Source: Agrypnia vestita | Taxonomy: Eukaryota > Arthropoda > Insecta > Trichoptera > Phryganeidae | Direction of reading: 5' to 3' | NCBI GenBank assembly: GCA_016648135.1 | Contig: JADDOH010001523.1 | Location: 104,141-168,140, forward strand | Length of the DNA: 64,000 nucleotides | Shown: one piece after another, positions 1-10,640 of the stretch | Position numbering within the stretch: position 1 is the first letter of the stretch | Layout of the letters: every line of letters starts with the position of its first letter | Program-made: the position numbers and the translations under genes | Notes under the pieces: generated by a model | Database searches by the model: none | Told to the model about the DNA's origin: nothing | Seen by the model: the letters and a program-made list of their open reading frames with translations, nothing else

Positions 1-489
1 AGGCAAAGGGCAAGTCACCCTGTCTGAAGCGGTTGCGTCATTTACCAACATCAATTAACGTGCATCGGCCATACACTGCATTACGCATTTTTATCTCTTT
101 CACAGGCACTTAATAACAATGAGTTCGTGTGAAATGGAATTCGTGGCGAGTTTTTTTTTAAGTATCTTTTTAGCTTTATCAGATAGCTTTGAGTTTTAAG
201 AATAATTTGAGTCGTTACTCGATAATACTCCCAAAAATTGGCAGAGTTTTAGCAATTTAAATGTGGCAGGTGAATTTTTAAAGGAATTTCTGGTAGTGGT
301 AGTGGAATTTCTCAAAAATTATTGGATCGATTTTGTTAAAATTTTGCACTTATCTTACAAATATTTACGTACGATTTTTTTTAAATATAAAATGCGTCAC
401 TTGCCATAGAGCAACACAATATATAGATATGAACTAACGTAAATTTGTCGGTACAATATTATTATTAGTATCATGATACAATTTATTAT
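1..489. other. AT-rich stretch, nothing recognised
   Basis: No open reading frame with recognisable protein similarity and no repeat with a partner elsewhere in the window was found here. The composition is AT-rich like the rest of the intergenic DNA. Confidence 0.4.
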
Positions 490-744
490 AATATCGAGGG
501 TAGAAAGCCAAAAGTGATCATTTTGAACTTTACACGAGAGCAAAAGAAAGTTCCGTCAATCTGATTTTGTCAATGTTTATTATATTATTAAACGATTTCC
601 TTATCGACATATATCCAAATCACTATGAAAAATGTTTATTAATAAAATATAATAAATATTGACAAAAACAGTTTGACAAAACATTTGAAAAACAGTTTGA
701 AAGAATCACTAACGCCTATTTGGCGTTCTACCCTCGATATGTCT
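490..744. repeat. Foldback (inverted-repeat) element, about 250 bp
   Basis: The left end reads TATCGAGGGTAGAAAGCCAA and the right end carries its reverse complement (TTGGCGTTCTACCCTCGATA). A second inverted pair lies inside (TTTGTCAATGTTTATTATAT near 565 against its complement near 645-665). The whole stretch can fold on itself, as non-autonomous DNA elements do. No transposase remnant and no second copy were seen. Confidence 0.5.
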
Positions 745-940
745 GTAATGTGTTGCGAATGAAGGATAATAATGGTCTTTGTTAAATTGACCATCCCTTT
801 GTATTCGCGAGATTTTATAGTGTTGCGGAACATCCCTAATAGGAGCTTACAGTTCACGCGGGAATAAATCACGATAGTAGGTGGGATTTCGTTTTCCTTC
901 CTTTATTTTTAAGTTTCTGAATATCGTGAACGGAAAAGGA

Positions 941-1230
941 AGTGGTCGGGGGATGGAGGTACCCAGGCCTAATTATTTGAGGCTATCTCACACCACATTG
1001 TGGGAAAGCCTTATGCGGCCCGCGCGAGGAGGTGTTTATTTTCATTCCGTAGAGGTCCGACGCCATAAAGGTACGGAACAGTCGGTGCACCACAAAAGGG
1101 AGGCAGTAGGGATCGGAATGCGAGAAACCTCAAACTACATAACAGGTAGAGTGGTCGCAGGACCATTCCTAGACCCATTGTCCTTGCCTAAAGCTAAAAT
1201 ATTTCTCTCGCGGTATACGGTGGTCCCAAA
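941..1230. other. GC-richer block of unknown origin
   Basis: A block with clearly higher GC than its surroundings and an open frame on the plus strand (881-1234). The translation has no recognisable domain, and codon choice does not resemble the GC3-rich TTC28 exons. It is probably an old repeat or non-coding DNA rather than a gene. Confidence 0.25.
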
Positions 1231-1310
1231 ATAAATTTCTTCTGTAATAGTATGTATAAACCGCATTAAATTTTTTTAATCACGTTGAATTATTTACTTA
1301 CTGCTACTAC

Positions 1311-1508
1311 TTAATATCGACTACAAGAACTACATTTGGGCAGAGATCCATTAAATATAACTCCACTAAATTGTATAACAGACTGTCATTGGAAATGAAG
1401 GATGCAGCTAATGGGATAATATTTAAGAATTACAATAAAAGATGCATAAAGAACATAGACATAAACATTGAAGAAATAAAAAATGAACTAACGACGAGTA
1501 TTACCTAG
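1311..1508 (+). mobile_element. Non-LTR retrotransposon (LINE), extreme C-terminal coding fragment
   Basis: An open frame reads TTFGQRSIKYNSTKLYNRL and continues to a TAG at 1506-1508. This is the usual end of jockey/CR1-like reverse transcriptase ORFs, where a 'RS.+Y...K.+N.L' block is followed by a basic tail (KNYNKRCIKN). Only about 65 codons remain, so it is a heavily 5'-truncated, dead copy. The clade cannot be fixed from this part. Confidence 0.6.
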
Positions 1509-1569
1509 TAAAAAATAAAATGAAATAATGTTTTAAACAATGTTGTAAGAATTGAAGAAGAAGAGACAG

Positions 1570-1890
1570 GCTAAGGCCGATTGCTTGCTGCTAGGCCCTG
1601 CGGACGGCTTTATGGGCAGCTGCGCGGCCTGTAGTGGTATTTACAGTTGCCGGCAAACTTCTTGACATTTTTTGGCGTAGTGGGGGAATGCGCAGAAGAC
1701 AAAATTTGGGTCTCTTTGGTGGAATGGTACATGCGCAAACTTCCCCCCACTACGCGAAAATTTTCAAGATGTTTGCCGGCTACTGTACAATTGGCTATGC
1801 GGCCATTGGTGTTTACAGTTGGCTTTCGTCCATTGCCTACTGCTAGACCCTGCGTGCAGTTATGGTGGCGTCTTGCGACCAATTCAAGTG
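1570..1890. repeat. GC-rich degenerate minisatellite block interrupted by a small MITE
   Basis: Recurring words such as GCTGCTAGGCCCTGCG and GCGGCCATTGGTGTTTACAG occur on both sides of the MITE at 1644-1785. The same words recur at 10918-11045 and 45830-46010, where the repeat unit is close to 57 bp. It is probably an internal satellite of a dispersed element, because at both the first and last loci a similar AT-rich segment follows several hundred bases downstream. Confidence 0.5.
1644..1785. mobile_element. Small palindromic MITE with TA target duplication
   Basis: Terminal inverted repeats start CAGTTGCCGGCAAACTTCTT and end with the near-perfect complement (GTTTGCCGGCTACTG). TA dinucleotides flank both ends, as for Tc1/mariner-type insertions. 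A second, left-truncated copy lies at 28697-28803 in inverted orientation. It carries no coding capacity. Confidence 0.7.
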
Positions 1891-2339
1891 ATTTTCTTAA
1901 GTGGAAACAGGTCTACATATCACTTAAAAAATTAGAAACGATGTTTTATTTATATAAATAAATAGTTAAAATACGGTCGATAGTCATACATTTAGCAATC
2001 GGTGGTATATATTATTATTTAATTTAATATATAAATACGGAATTAACTGAAATTTTGGACTTGGACTAGAAACAGTAAGCTTAACATACGCATAATGTAG
2101 CGTGTGTGTTTTAACCTTACAATTTAGTTAAAGATGTAACCTCATATAAAGATGTATCTAAACACCGTTTCACCTATGATTTCACCTGTCAAACGGCCGA
2201 TATGTCAAAATTCAATTTCGATATGACTTGTCAGAAGTAAAAACAGAATTGATTGAAGAAAATGTGTTTTTTCTTATTTTTAATCAATAAATATCATCTT
2301 CGTATTAAATAACGCATATAATATTTCTACATATTAAAT

Positions 2340-2480
2340 TATATCTAAATGTATTTTTAAAGTGATCTGTAAAACTCAAAAAAATATCTTTTTAATGTAC
2401 TCTAAAATGTTTTTTTTAACTGGCAACAGAAATCATCCACTAACAACAATATCATTTTTAGCGTAATTAATATGTAGATA
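2340..2480. repeat. Dispersed AT-rich repeat, shared with 46360-46490
   Basis: The run TGTACTCTAAAATGTTTTTT followed by AACTGGCAACA and later ATCATTTTTAGCGTAATT recurs with small changes at 46400-46475. Both copies lie several hundred bases downstream of the GC-rich minisatellite, so the two segments are probably parts of one larger element. Confidence 0.4.
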
Positions 2481-2486
2481 ATTAAA

Positions 2487-2702
2487 GTGTGGGGTGTAAA
2501 AGCAAAGGCAGCAATACCCAAAAATTAAAAAATGTTACTGAATTCTAGATTTTGTGTATCTATCCCTTGCAAAATCATGTTCCCTACAAATTTATAGACT
2601 ATTTTTCCTATAAAATTTCGAATTCATTAAATTAGTAATCCTCGATAACTGCATTCAAAAATTTTTTTTGGATATTGCTGCCTTTACTTTTATACCCCAC
2701 AT
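2487..2702. mobile_element. MITE with GGGGTGTAAAAGCAAAGGCAG termini
   Basis: The left end (GTGTAAAAGCAAAGGCAGCA) and right end (TGCTGCCTTTACTTTTATAC) form inverted repeats of about 30 bp around an AT-rich core of about 150 bp. A second copy with better preserved ends lies at 33655-33901 in the first detected TTC28 intron. No coding capacity. The superfamily is undecided because target duplications are not clear at this copy. Confidence 0.65.
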
Positions 2703-3640
2703 TTTCTCTTCTGTCTTCTTCTCAGCCTTCATCTCTCTGCTGCTGGATACAGGACCTTTCCATACCCTTCCATCTTTTGGAATTCGAGTTCATTTAATTT
2801 GGAAGAAATTTGGCATTAAAACACGCTTGCCAGACGGCCTGATGAGAAATCAGCCGCCATACCATGATGTTTTTAATTTGATACCATCGTCTCTATTAGT
2901 ATTTATCGGATGCTTCCTTGATAAGATGCGTATGATGACTCTTAAGCTTCCAAGCTTTTCTTTCCAAGCCTTTCCTTCTACTTATAAAAGTATGGTTAAT
3001 TGAAAATCAAGTTTAAAATGTGAATTTAAGAAAAAAAATTCAATTAATGTATATTATAGATGTCTCACAGAGAGTTTTTTTTATGGGAAAGTAGGTATAG
3101 AACCCCTTTTGGGTGTACATAGGACTTATGACCTATCTTGTGGTTGGCTTAAGCGATCACTTTACACAATGTAACATTCGCCATTTCCACCCACGATAGA
3201 ATATACCACGCCTACTAATTTTTGGAAGTTGTATATATTTGAATTACATGCCACACTTTATATATGCATTGTAACAACCTTTCCATGCGGCCTGTACAAG
3301 GCCATTTTCATTCCCCTAAATCCCCACAGATGTCCTTAATGTCACCAAATGAGAAAATCTACAATTGATTTTACGGAATTTTTGAAAGCAATATACTTTT
3401 TCTGTGTAATGAAATTCATCCGAATTACTAACATTACACTAGGATACGCCAGGAAATATTATATCCTATTTTTATTAAATTTGAAAGATTTGAACAAACT
3501 CAAAATATTCTGAAAAAAAATTCAATCAATGACCATTGCTTTCCGCGTAATTTTTTTAAATTGAATGTTACTTTTTGAACGCGCTGTTGTTTCGGAGTTG
3601 CGCAGAGAACACAAAGCCTGCATAATGTCCGGAGCAGCCC
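2703..3640. repeat. Intergenic DNA with one end of a 'GTCTCACAGAG' MITE
   Basis: At 3050-3110 the sequence ATAGATGTCTCACAGAGA followed by GGGAAAGTAGGTAT matches one end of the family seen complete at 27672-27838 and 33908-34327. Around 3150-3170 the word GGCTTAAGCGATCACTTTAC recurs near 57520. Nothing else was recognised in the stretch. Confidence 0.4.
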
Positions 3641-3837
3641 TCGAGGGTGCACAATGGAGGGCTCTATGAAAAATGTATTAACATACCTTCGATAATAAAT
3701 TTTGTATGGAGTGGTCTGTTAACGCTTTGTTTATTTGCCTTTCGTGTCAGCACAACGGAAACCCGGTTATTCGATTGTAGTCTTTTAATGCTTCTTACAT
3801 TTGACGCTATAAAAAATAAACATTTCTTTCGACGATA

Positions 3838-3885
3838 GTAATAACAATCGATACCACCACCGTTTGAGGTGGTATCGATTGTTAT
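3838..3885. repeat. Perfect 20-bp hairpin
   Basis: TAATAACAATCGATACCACC is followed by a 9-nt loop and its exact reverse complement. It may be the scar of a small foldback element or a cruciform-forming site. No terminator role is implied in a eukaryote. Confidence 0.6.
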
Positions 3886-3889
3886 TATT

Positions 3890-4080
3890 GTGTTATTGTG
3901 GTTCGGAGCAGATCCGTGGTGAATCCCGGTAGCAGCCAAATATTTTTTCGTTGATTTGATTTTTCTGTTTGTTTTTCTAATTGATTAATTAATTTGTTTT
4001 TCAATTTCACAGAACTTTGTTCTGAAAAAAATGCAACTTCACAATAATAATGTGTTCTTGAATATAATATTTATCTTAAT
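3890..4080 (+). mobile_element. tRNA-derived SINE, degenerate copy
   Basis: The stretch GGTGAATCCCGGTAGCAG followed by AATATTTTTTCGTTGATTTG, then CAGAACTTTGTTCTGAAAAA and GCAACTTCACAATAATAATG, matches the better preserved copies at 39630-40046. The box B-like part is altered here (GGTGAATCCC), so this copy should not be transcribed by RNA polymerase III. It directly precedes the LINE fragment at 4095-4496. Confidence 0.55.
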
Positions 4081-4094
4081 TATTTAACTTAATT

Positions 4095-4496
4095 ATGCTA
4101 AAGAAACTACAAATAGTACAAAACAGAGCGATGCACATAATACTAAAGTGTAATAGGAGAACTAAAATAACAAAAATGTTGAATGCCCTAGTACTAGAAA
4201 CCGTAAATCAAATAATAAAATATAATGTAATGGTGCTAATATTTAAAATTAAACATGGATTAGTATCCAAACACTTTGATGACAGGATGAAGCTGAATAA
4301 GGATTTTCATTCCTACAATACAAGAGGAAGCGACAACATAAGACTACCAAAGAAAAATAAAAACACCTCACAAAATTGTATGATGTATAATGGTTTAAAA
4401 ATCTTCGATAGCCTGCCAAAGGAAATTCAAAACATGGAGAATATAAGGAGGTTTAAACTAGAGTGCAAAAAATTTATTGTAAAAACTTTTAAATGA
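4095..4496 (+). mobile_element. LINE reverse transcriptase, C-terminal 133 codons
   Basis: An intact open frame begins MLKKLQIVQNRAMHIILKCN and includes SYNTRGSDNIRLPK and NGLKIFDSLPKEIQNMENI. This order (QxxQNRAxRIIL, then HxYNTR, then GxKxFNSLP) is diagnostic of the C-terminal domain of jockey/CR1-like LINE ORF2 proteins. The polymerase motifs lie upstream in a full element and are absent, so this is a 5'-truncated copy. It ends with TGA and passes into an inverted duplicate of its own tail (4581-4752). Confidence 0.75.
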
Positions 4497-4752
4497 ATAG
4501 ATGGAATGCAATATGTCTAAGTGAAATCATATATTAGCCGACACAACATTATGTGTGGAACTAAATAATTAAGATAAATAAATAATTTAGTTCCACACAT
4601 AATGTTGTGTGGGCTAGCTAATACATGATTTCATTTAAACATATTGCATTCCATCTAGTCATTTAAGAGTTTTTACAATAAAATTTTTGCACTCCTGTTT
4701 AAACCTCCTTATATTCACTGTGTATTGAATTTCTTTTGGCAGACTGTCGAAT
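4406..4752. repeat. Tail-to-tail inverted duplication of a LINE 3' end
   Basis: The last coding part and 3' UTR of the plus-strand LINE (4406-4572) are followed, after a spacer of about 9 bp, by a diverged reverse-complement copy (4581-4752). For example, AAGGAGGTTTAAACTAGAGT corresponds to CTCCTGTTTAAACCTCCTTA. Both arms share the tail ACATAATGTTGTGTGG. Twin priming or insertion of a second copy at the tail would both give this arrangement. Confidence 0.7.
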
Positions 4753-4759
4753 ATGTCCG

Positions 4760-6510
4760 AAATTTATATGACGGAAACAAAACTTAGGCCGCCCCTCCCC
4801 CTAAACCCCCACCTTAAATTATAATTTAATATGAATCCTGAGTGTGTTCACATCCCTATTAAACGAACGAACTGGGCTAAACGGCGATTCACAAACCGAG
4901 CCCCTGGAATTTTTCAACAAAAGATTCGAGTTCACAGGGGTCAACCCTACGGCTACCGGTGTTGGCATTCTGAATTTATTTCACTCAGCACGTGACAAAA
5001 TAAATATTGTTTCATAACAACTTCTCCGTCAGCTTTTACATTCGTTATTGTGTTCGGGACGTTGTGCGGTTTGACTGTTTATACGCTTGTTTGCTGGCCG
5101 CCCGCACACCTCACGTACGTGAGAAGCTTTTAGATAAGTACCTGCGTTAAATAAAATATGCAAATTAAAAATGACAATGCAATAATCGACATCGCAACAA
5201 CAGCTTTTTATGTGTAGTTTTTATCTGTACGCTAAAAAAAATGTGCTGGACTCGCGAACTTGGTTGAATGTGTCGGGTTTATTGATCTGATGTTGATAGT
5301 GGCGAGACACTCCTTTAAGATTTTATTTTATGTTATTTGTTTTATTATTGTATTATGACTTATTATTATGATTTATTATTATATTTTGACTTACAAAGCT
5401 TGTACTATTGCTTTTCACTCTATATTATTACTTTTTTTGTTTTAGAATTTCTACTATATTATGTTTTCCTTATGCTTCTGCTTGTTATATACTTGTTTTT
5501 TTTTTATATTATATTTATACTTTGTATTATATTTATCTTTTTATATTTGTATCTGTATTGAAAGTATTTTCTTCCCATTTTATGTTATTATTATTTTTTT
5601 CTTTAAACTAAATATTCTATTAGTGTACACTTTATCCTTATAAGTCATAAGGACTTATCACGAGAGGTGGTATCTTTCTTAGAGAATATAGTCAGGACAT
5701 TAAAAATAATAAATAACGAATTAAACAAAAGCCTCACGTTATAAGAACGTATAGGAAGGTTCCCTCAGGTCCGACTCCTGAGAGAGGTTTCCCGTGGTTC
5801 CCTCTCCACATAGGCAAATGCGAAGGAGTTCCAAGATCCACGGACAAATCCCTCCCTTTCAAACAAAGCTGGTAGCAGCTAGAGTAGAATACCTGAACTC
5901 CTATTGAGGTAAATTATAAGCCTTGTACATAGCGAACAAAGCCAAAAGTGATTGTAACTCACATCTAAAAAAAAATCCCATTTACTCGTACCTCTCCTAT
6001 CCTTGATCCCATTAAATTTTTCTCCGTCCTGGGGGAGTTGGGTGATTCGCCCCGGATTCACTCATTCCGGCTGTGCACCGAGACAGGCCGAGAGGGCATG
6101 TGTAGATGCTGCTCTCGTCTCGTCTCGCCTCCCCTCGTTCGCGTGTTTATATTTTGTACCCGAAAGGGCCTCGCTTGGTCTCGCGAGGTAGGCGAGAGCC
6201 GCGCATGCTCACACGCGCTCTTTCTTCAGTAAGAGCAGAGTAATAACATGTTAATGGTACCCGTCCACCATCTTCGTCTTCTCCACGGAATAGTAATGTT
6301 TTTTGTATGTTAATTAATAGCACAAAACAGAAGCAGCTGCAGTTTCCACGTCCATCTTGGCGAGTATCTACACTGCAAATGATGAAACAAGTGTGTACAT
6401 GATGAGCCGTCAGTGATTATGTATAGTCGTCAAAATAATAACAACCTCGTTATCCTGAGACTTAGGACGATAAGATGTTGCGCACATTTTTTAAGGCAGT
6501 TTCGTGACAT
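4760..6510. other. No gene recognised; GC-rich patch at 6020-6240
   Basis: 4760-5330 is mixed sequence, 5330-5650 is T-rich low-complexity DNA that gives spurious hydrophobic frames, and 5740-6240 contains purine/pyrimidine-skewed words including CTCGTCTCGTCTCGCCTCCC near 6113. No domain, RNA gene or repeat partner was identified. Confidence 0.4.
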
Positions 6511-6515
6511 TTATA

Positions 6516-7068
6516 CAGGGTTATCTGTAAAACATTAATAACCTCGCAGGACTATATTCCTGCCTTGATTGTGAGTCGAAAATGTTCAAGCTATTGTGAC
6601 CTAATATCAATAGTTATGGAGATATGCTACATCAAAGTTTGCATTTTTTTTTCAATATTTCTGACTTATTTTTTGTACAACGTTGGACTATCATTAAAGT
6701 AACTTATATCGAATATGAAAAATTCATTTCCTTTAATACAAGTCAAATAAAAAAATAAAAACCTTCGAATTCCAATTGGAAAACATTCCAATTGGAATGT
6801 TTTCCAATTGGAATTTTTTTAGAGTTTTTATCATTTACTTAACTGTATTGAAACGAATGAATTTTTCGTAATCGATATGAGTTACTGTAATGATAGTCCA
6901 ACGTTTTACAAAAAATAAGTCAGAAATATTGAAAAAAAAATGCAAACTTTGATGTCGCATATCTCCTTAACTATTGATATTAGGTCATAATAGCTTGAAC
7001 ATTATCGACTCATAATCAAGCGAGGAATATAGTCCTGCGAGGTTATTAATGTTTTACAAATAACCCTG
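6516..7068. mobile_element. Foldback element, family F (TA target, CAGGGTTAT ends)
   Basis: A nearly complete palindrome of about 553 bp with long arms. The left end is CAGGGTTATCTGTAAAACAT and the right end is its complement, both flanked by TA. The arms meet in a short self-complementary core of repeated CCAATTGGAA words. The TA duplication and CAGGG start fit the Tc1/mariner group. Copies lie at 30511-31021 and 46589-47109, with decayed ones at 58060-58505 and 62274-62830. Confidence 0.8.
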
Positions 7069-7234
7069 TATAGACAAAATTGCTTATGGTGGGAGGGAGT
7101 TGGAGGGGGCGTGGTTACATTTACGCAGGTACAAAGTAATTATAATGGGAAAAGGTTTAACAGAGGGCTGTTACAACGTTTATTTGATTATTTATAATAT
7201 TTAAATTTCTATTAATTATTTTCCTAATTTCTTA
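7069..7234. other. Short unassigned spacer
   Basis: Includes a G-rich patch (GGTGGGAGGGAGTTGGAGGG) near 7088. No gene or repeat partner was seen. Confidence 0.3.
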
Positions 7235-7490
7235 TATTTCTAGATTATCCAAATGAAAACCTCTAGTATTGCTATGTACAATTTGAATCCAATTTGAAAC
7301 TCGTATTTATATCGAAATAGTGATTAGATTCTATTAGGTGGTTTGAAAATTACGGATAATTATTTTTGCTAAGACATCTCAAACGCTCCTTGACTCTGAT
7401 TTCAAAATGTCTTGATGTCTTTCCTATGTAAAAATACTTATAATCCCTACAATTTAAGTGATATGTATATGCCCGATTTTTTTCATTTCT
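7235..7490 (-). mobile_element. Penelope-like element, GIY-YIG endonuclease fragment
   Basis: The minus strand reads CRDYKYFYIGKTSRHFEIRV, then KERLRCLSKNN and SNHLIESNHYFDIN. The Y...FYIGKT...R..E core and the later HLIE.NH.FD block are typical of the C-terminal endonuclease of Penelope-like retroelements, which cuts target DNA for reverse transcription. The reading frame contains stops, so it is inactive. Related fragments lie at 21395-21590, 22060-22482 and 35555-35818. Confidence 0.7.
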
Positions 7491-8280
7491 TATCCTTGTT
7501 ATTTTAAATATAATTCAATTTGATATTCGTACAAAAGCCTAGCTGTATTATATTTAGAATTTTGACTATAGTATTTTACCTATTAAAACAAAGTTTTCAC
7601 TATTTTATTTATAAAATTTAAAAAAATATTTTTTTTATTAATTTCATGAAAATAACAATTAAGCATAAGCTTTTTTTATGTGTTTTTGAAATTTTATCAC
7701 CTTTTTTTCCAACGATTGCCGACTTACCGAGGCCTTTGTTCGAAAACTCGAAGGCCACATAAACATATCAAAAGTCAAAACCGTGAAACCACAAGAAACA
7801 ACCTGGAACGAGAAGACATTTCGAAAGCGTTTATACCTTTCTCGCGTATCCCTCTCAGCAACGGAATCGTCGCTGCTTCACGGCGGTTGGTCAAAGTGTT
7901 GCGGTCAGCCCTCTGGAGCGACTCTTCCTAATTATTTCACCTGGGCGGGTGCCTACTTGCCACGAATTATTATTTTTCTGAAGGCAAACACCAGGGCTGC
8001 GGAGAAATGTTCCCTGTGAGCCGTGCGGGCATAGCGCGCACAAAAAAATATAGCGCGCACACAATTTGTATGTAGTTTTAAGCAGAACAGTAGCGATGGC
8101 TGAAGATTGAAGATTGAAGAGGGTGGCATGAAAAAGCCTTTTTACTCCCTTTCTTTTAACACGTAGCGTCTGCTTGTCTGCCGAAAAAACTTTGGATTGA
8201 TTTTTAACCCTTTTCCCGTGATCCAATCGAGCTGAAACTTTGCACGTAGACTCGTGGCGACGATCAAGAAGATCTATCAA
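7491..8280. other. Intergenic stretch, no gene recognised
   Basis: Open frames on both strands around 7680-8280 overlap each other and have no recognisable domains. The word CGTCTGCTTG after ACTCCCTTTC near 8145-8175 recurs near 57285-57325, so part of this is a dispersed repeat. Confidence 0.35.
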
Positions 8281-8640
8281 ATTTTCGTTAAAAAAAATTT
8301 TTTTTATTTTTTTTTTATTTTTTTTTCATTTACTGGTTTTCTTACAGCCATATAATTAATCAATCTTGAAAAAAAAACAATAATTGATGTACAGAGTTTT
8401 GGGCCAATTACAAGAAAACACATATATACAATCGATAAAAAAATAAGAAAAAACATGTCCAATAGTGAGTTTGTGTGAGTGTGTGTATTTGCGTGTTTAT
8501 TTATTTATTTATTTATTTTATTTTGGGAAAAATTAACAGCAAAACAATCTTAAAAATTTTCCACTGAATTTAAAAATTTACTTTAACATACATAATAGCG
8601 AGTGGAGAGGGTGGATTATAGTATAATTTTGGATTTTTCA
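8281..8640 (-). mobile_element. Retrotransposon 3' end with poly(A) tail (minus orientation)
   Basis: On the minus strand the segment ends in an A-rich tail (plus-strand T-run at 8290-8330). It is the reverse complement of 44895-45181, sharing TCAATCTTGAAAAAAAAACA and GGGCCAATTACAAGAAAACA. An AATAAA-like word precedes the tail in the other copy. No coding part is visible, so it is the 3' UTR of a LINE or a SINE-like derivative. Confidence 0.55.
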
Positions 8641-8769
8641 AAATTTTAATGGTTTTTCATACAAGTTGTACGGAGATTCAGACGCATATGGTAGACACGA
8701 AACCCGAAAATGAGAAAGGGAGTGTTGTAAAATCTTGGTTTTTATGGGTTACCTTTTTTTATTTTTTAT

Positions 8770-9090
8770 TATTTGAGACACTAACATAACAATGGGGGTA
8801 CATGACACACAAATAATAACACACAAATCGAGACTCTGCCCATTATCCCAATTACAAGTGTCTTCGTCACGCTCTAACAATATGAATATGTATATTATAT
8901 ATTTAGGGTATAAAGTAGTGTGATCATATAAGAATATGTAAATAAATAATTGATTTAATGGTTCTATGGGTTCAGGTCATTGTTTAGAAAATGGATGTTG
9001 TGTATGAGTGAGTTTTTGAACGATGATAGGTTATCTGCAAGAATGAATCGATGTTAGGGTCAGCACAGTACATATTGCAAGTACGACACA
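8770..9090 (-). mobile_element. LINE C-terminal fragment and 3' UTR, family G
   Basis: This is a diverged copy of 59690-60115 in the same orientation, sharing GCCCATTATCCCAATTACAA and TGGATGTTGTGTATGAGTGA. In the better copy the minus strand encodes the end of a jockey-like reverse transcriptase. Here only the last residues of the coding end and the 3' UTR survive. Confidence 0.55.
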
Positions 9091-9198
9091 AATTTCATCA
9101 CCATCAATACTTGATGCATTCTTCCTTTCGTCATTTTTCATACTTGAACGATGTGACCTATAGCCATTTCGTATTCTTTCGATCGATATTATCAGAAA

Positions 9199-9498
9199 AT
9201 GATGACGATTGTATTTTCGGCGGGAGGGGATGATGTCCTTGATTTGTACAGAATCCTAAAGAGTAACTATGCAAAATTAAGAAAGAGTGTAGTTCAAATT
9301 TATTTGGAATCTACGAAATTTAAAAAAGGGGAGGAGGATAGTTCCTACATTTTGCGTAGGGTTATAAAGCGTATTTGTGCTAAATTTTATGATGATCGTC
9401 CAAAGGTTATAATTTATAGAGAATTTAATATAGAAAAGACAGACAGATATCGCGTTTTATATACAGGGTGTAAAGAGCTAGTCCACAATACTTTATAG
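9199..9498 (+). CDS. Unidentified 99-codon open frame
   Basis: The translation contains GGDDVLDLYRILKSNYAKLR, then KGEEDSSYILRRVIKRICAK and RPKVIIYREFN. It is charged and soluble in character, with an amino-acid mix more protein-like than neighbouring random frames. I do not recognise a family. The end of the frame runs into a TATACAGGGTGT word typical of TA-target element ends, which suggests a piece of a mobile element. It could equally be a chance frame. Confidence 0.25.
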   Translation: MMTIVFSAGGDDVLDLYRILKSNYAKLRKSVVQIYLESTKFKKGEEDSSYILRRVIKRICAKFYDDRPKVIIYREFNIEKTDRYRVLYTGCKELVHNTL

Positions 9499-9904
9499 GT
9501 AGATTTCTGCCTAAATTATTAGTTGAAAACGTCCGAACTTCAATGCTTTCATGTCAATACGCAAATGGAAATAAGCAAAGTTTATTATTTATTATTTTCA
9601 ACATATTTTAACAATTTATTATTTAAGCCGAACCTACCTAATTATTTTTGTCGATATACAGTTCGATCAGCAAGCTACTCAAAAAATGTATTTTTACTAC
9701 TACGCTACTAGTAAAAAGGATTTTTACTTGGCTGAAATCACTTAGCATGCGTAGTTTTAGAGAAAACGTCGACCTCCGAAACCGTGCACAACATAACCCC
9801 AAATATCTTATTTGTAAAACTATTTAATAATTATTAACGATACTGAGCTGGTTTTCTTCGTAATCCTCATAATTAATTAACCCAACGAACACGTCATTCT
9901 GCTT

Positions 9905-10345
9905 GTACGGGAATGCCGCGAGATCTCGAGGCATTTTACGATATCAATCCTGAACCGAAAAATCGAACGAGATTATCGGGATTTATCATCATTTTTTACG
10001 TTTAATTGCGTATGTTTATAAAATTTTTAGAGTAAGTACTTAAAACTTATGTTCATGTCACATTCAAATAATGAAAATTGATTTGAATAATATTTGCTGT
10101 ATTTTATCAACCTAACATAGTAACAAAAACTACTACTAACTCTACTACATTGACTGATTGATGTTTGGAAAAACGCCTACAAAAACTTTAATGCAATGAT
10201 TAATAATGAACATTTTCCTAAAATTGCTGAAATAAAAATGCAAGGCATTGTCGTTAATTACTTTTCAGCTCTTTAAACAAACAAAAAAACACAAAAGTAT
10301 TCGGGATCCCTTTGGATTCCTACATCCCGAGTGTAGTACTTGTGG
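9905..10345. mobile_element. hAT MITE (TAGGGAATGC family), degenerate copy
   Basis: Internal sequence matches the copies at 25780-26904 and 35052-35516: GCGAGATCTCGAGGCATTTT, CATCATTTTTTACG, AAACTTTAATGCAATGATTA and CACAAAAGTATTCGGGATCC. The terminal repeats have decayed and no target duplication is visible. No coding capacity. Confidence 0.65.
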
Positions 10346-10489
10346 GTAATGAGACGTCAAAATACTACGATTTTCTATAAAATGACGACAAATTTAGTAG
10401 AATCTTGTTCGCATTGTGTAAGAAATGTTACTATAAATATTATAGAACATATTTACAAACCTATAAACTTCATTATTTAAAACGCTACT

Positions 10490-10640
10490 TTGACTGGGGT
10501 CACTTTGTACCCCGCCCCGGCCGCCGATCCTATTTTCGATCATCCGGTCCCCGAAGGTTAAGAACTAATAAACCGACTCCGCAGCCCTGGTCAGCACCGC
10601 CTGCCCGGCGGTCTGTCAGTTTATTTGCGCCGTCTTCCGA
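10490..10640. promoter_or_regulatory. GC-rich unique island (possible conserved regulatory DNA)
   Basis: A short island markedly richer in GC than its neighbourhood (for example CCCCGCCCCGGCCGCCGATC) with no repeat partner and no convincing coding frame. Its regulatory nature is inferred from composition only. Confidence 0.2.

Noticed and set aside
1..120. Exon remnant at the window start
   Set aside because: Mixed composition but short frames with stops, no splice sites of good quality and no recognisable protein.
5337..5643. Overlapping hydrophobic frames that resemble membrane proteins
   Set aside because: They derive from T-rich low-complexity DNA and share the same bases in three frames.
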